A program made the translations under genes and the position numbers. A stretch of DNA of 5,881 nucleotides from Caldifarciminota bacterium (lineage in GTDB: Bacteria; Hydrothermota; Tepidihabitantia; Tepidihabitantales; Tepidihabitantaceae). Positions 5,490 to 5,881 of the stretch are shown in pieces. Every line of letters begins with the position of its first letter. Positions within the stretch are counted from its first letter, which is position 1. Location: contig JAFGQF010000208.1 of assembly GCA_016935775.1 (NCBI GenBank), positions 1-5,881 on the forward strand, read 5' to 3'. A model generated the notes under the pieces. The model saw nothing but the letters and a program-made list of their open reading frames with translations, was not told the DNA's origin and did not search any database.

Positions 5490-5881
5490 ATGTCCCGCAA
5501 ACAGGTCACTCTGCTGGTGACCAGCAACTACAGCCAGCGAATCTACAAGCGCACGCTGTCGCGCGGGGCGGTGCGGGCGCTGGTCGGGTTGGCGGCAGTG
5601 CTCGGCGCGGTGGTGCTGGCCGCGCTGGTGCTGGCCGGTACCGGGTTCTACCGGCTCGCCCGGCTCGGCTACCTCGAAGAGCGCAATGCCCGGCTCGAGG
5701 CCGAGCACGCGCGGATCGTCGAGCTGCGCGAGCGGGTCGAGCGGCTCGAGGAGCAGGAGCGGCGCTACGCCGAGATGCTCGGCGTCGAGTTGTCGCCGCC
5801 GCCGGTGGACTGGAGCGAAGTCGAACTCGACTCGACCGTGGTTCCCGACTGGCTCGTCGAGAGCCGCTGGGGCGCGCGGCC
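5490..5881 (+). CDS. Membrane-anchored coiled-coil protein, N-terminal part; possibly M23 peptidase family (3' end outside window)
   Basis: The frame is open from the ATG at 5490 to the window end: 130 full codons, no stop. The first 28 residues are polar and basic (MSRKQVTLLV start, then SQRIYKRTLSRGAVR). They precede one hydrophobic segment at about 29-53, rich in Ala, Val and Leu. A Glu/Arg/Leu-rich coiled coil follows at about 60-97, then a Pro-rich turn SPPPVDW. Basic residues before the membrane segment predict the N-terminus inside and the coiled coil outside. This short tail, one membrane helix and coiled coil match the start of many LysM-free M23 (peptidoglycan endopeptidase) proteins, and such genes do occur next to parAB, but the catalytic domain is not visible. 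No clear ribosome binding site is seen in the 22-base gap after parB. Gene reality is strong; the peptidase label is inference. Confidence 0.82.
   Translation, partial: MSRKQVTLLVTSNYSQRIYKRTLSRGAVRALVGLAAVLGAVVLAALVLAGTGFYRLARLGYLEERNARLEAEHARIVELRERVERLEEQERRYAEMLGVELSPPPVDWSEVELDSTVVPDWLVESRWGAR

Overview
The window is a compact, GC-rich piece of a bacterial chromosome (roughly two thirds or more G+C by eye, third codon positions almost all G or C). It is built from chromosome-maintenance and protein-targeting genes. The genes are clearly bacterial: an SMC condensin subunit, a bacterial-type SRP receptor FtsY and chromosomal-type ParA/ParB. I cannot assign a phylum. The gene order, the short FtsY without an acidic N-terminal domain and the HEAT-repeat protein would suit a GC-rich lineage outside the well-studied model phyla, but that is a guess.

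Layout. Bases 1-825 (+) are the 3' end of smc, cut by the window edge. ftsY (832-1707, +) follows after a 6-base gap, so the two form an operon. They converge on a minus-strand pair, cutA (3665-3336) then a HEAT-repeat protein gene (3329-1704), also 6 bases apart. ftsY and the HEAT gene meet tail to tail with their TAG stops sharing one CTAG. A hairpin plus T-run that looks like the ftsY terminator is written inside the last codons of the HEAT gene. The only real intergenic space is 3666-3788 (123 bases). It carries two divergent promoter-like sequences, one for cutA and one for parA. parA (3789-4631, +) and parB (4628-5467, +) overlap as GTGA. A third plus-strand gene starts at 5490 and runs off the window; it encodes a membrane-anchored coiled-coil protein of the kind that often carries an M23 peptidase domain.

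How the genes fit together. SMC compacts and resolves the chromosome and is loaded by ParB, which spreads from parS and works with the ParA ATPase. FtsY docks ribosome-SRP complexes at the membrane. The third gene of the parAB operon probably acts at the cell wall. CutA is a small trimeric protein of uncertain role. The HEAT-repeat protein has no known function, and its place between smc-ftsY and parAB makes it the least explained gene here.

The points most worth a second look are: two divergent promoters whose -10 boxes end exactly 6 bases before the start codons, predicting leaderless mRNAs; the terminator embedded in an opposing gene; a perfect 22-base all-G/C palindrome; an SMC signature motif reading LSDGE instead of LSGGE; and the 541-residue HEAT protein beside the segregation genes. 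I saw no tRNA, rRNA, CRISPR array, insertion sequence or integrase, and no stretch over 300 bases without a gene.
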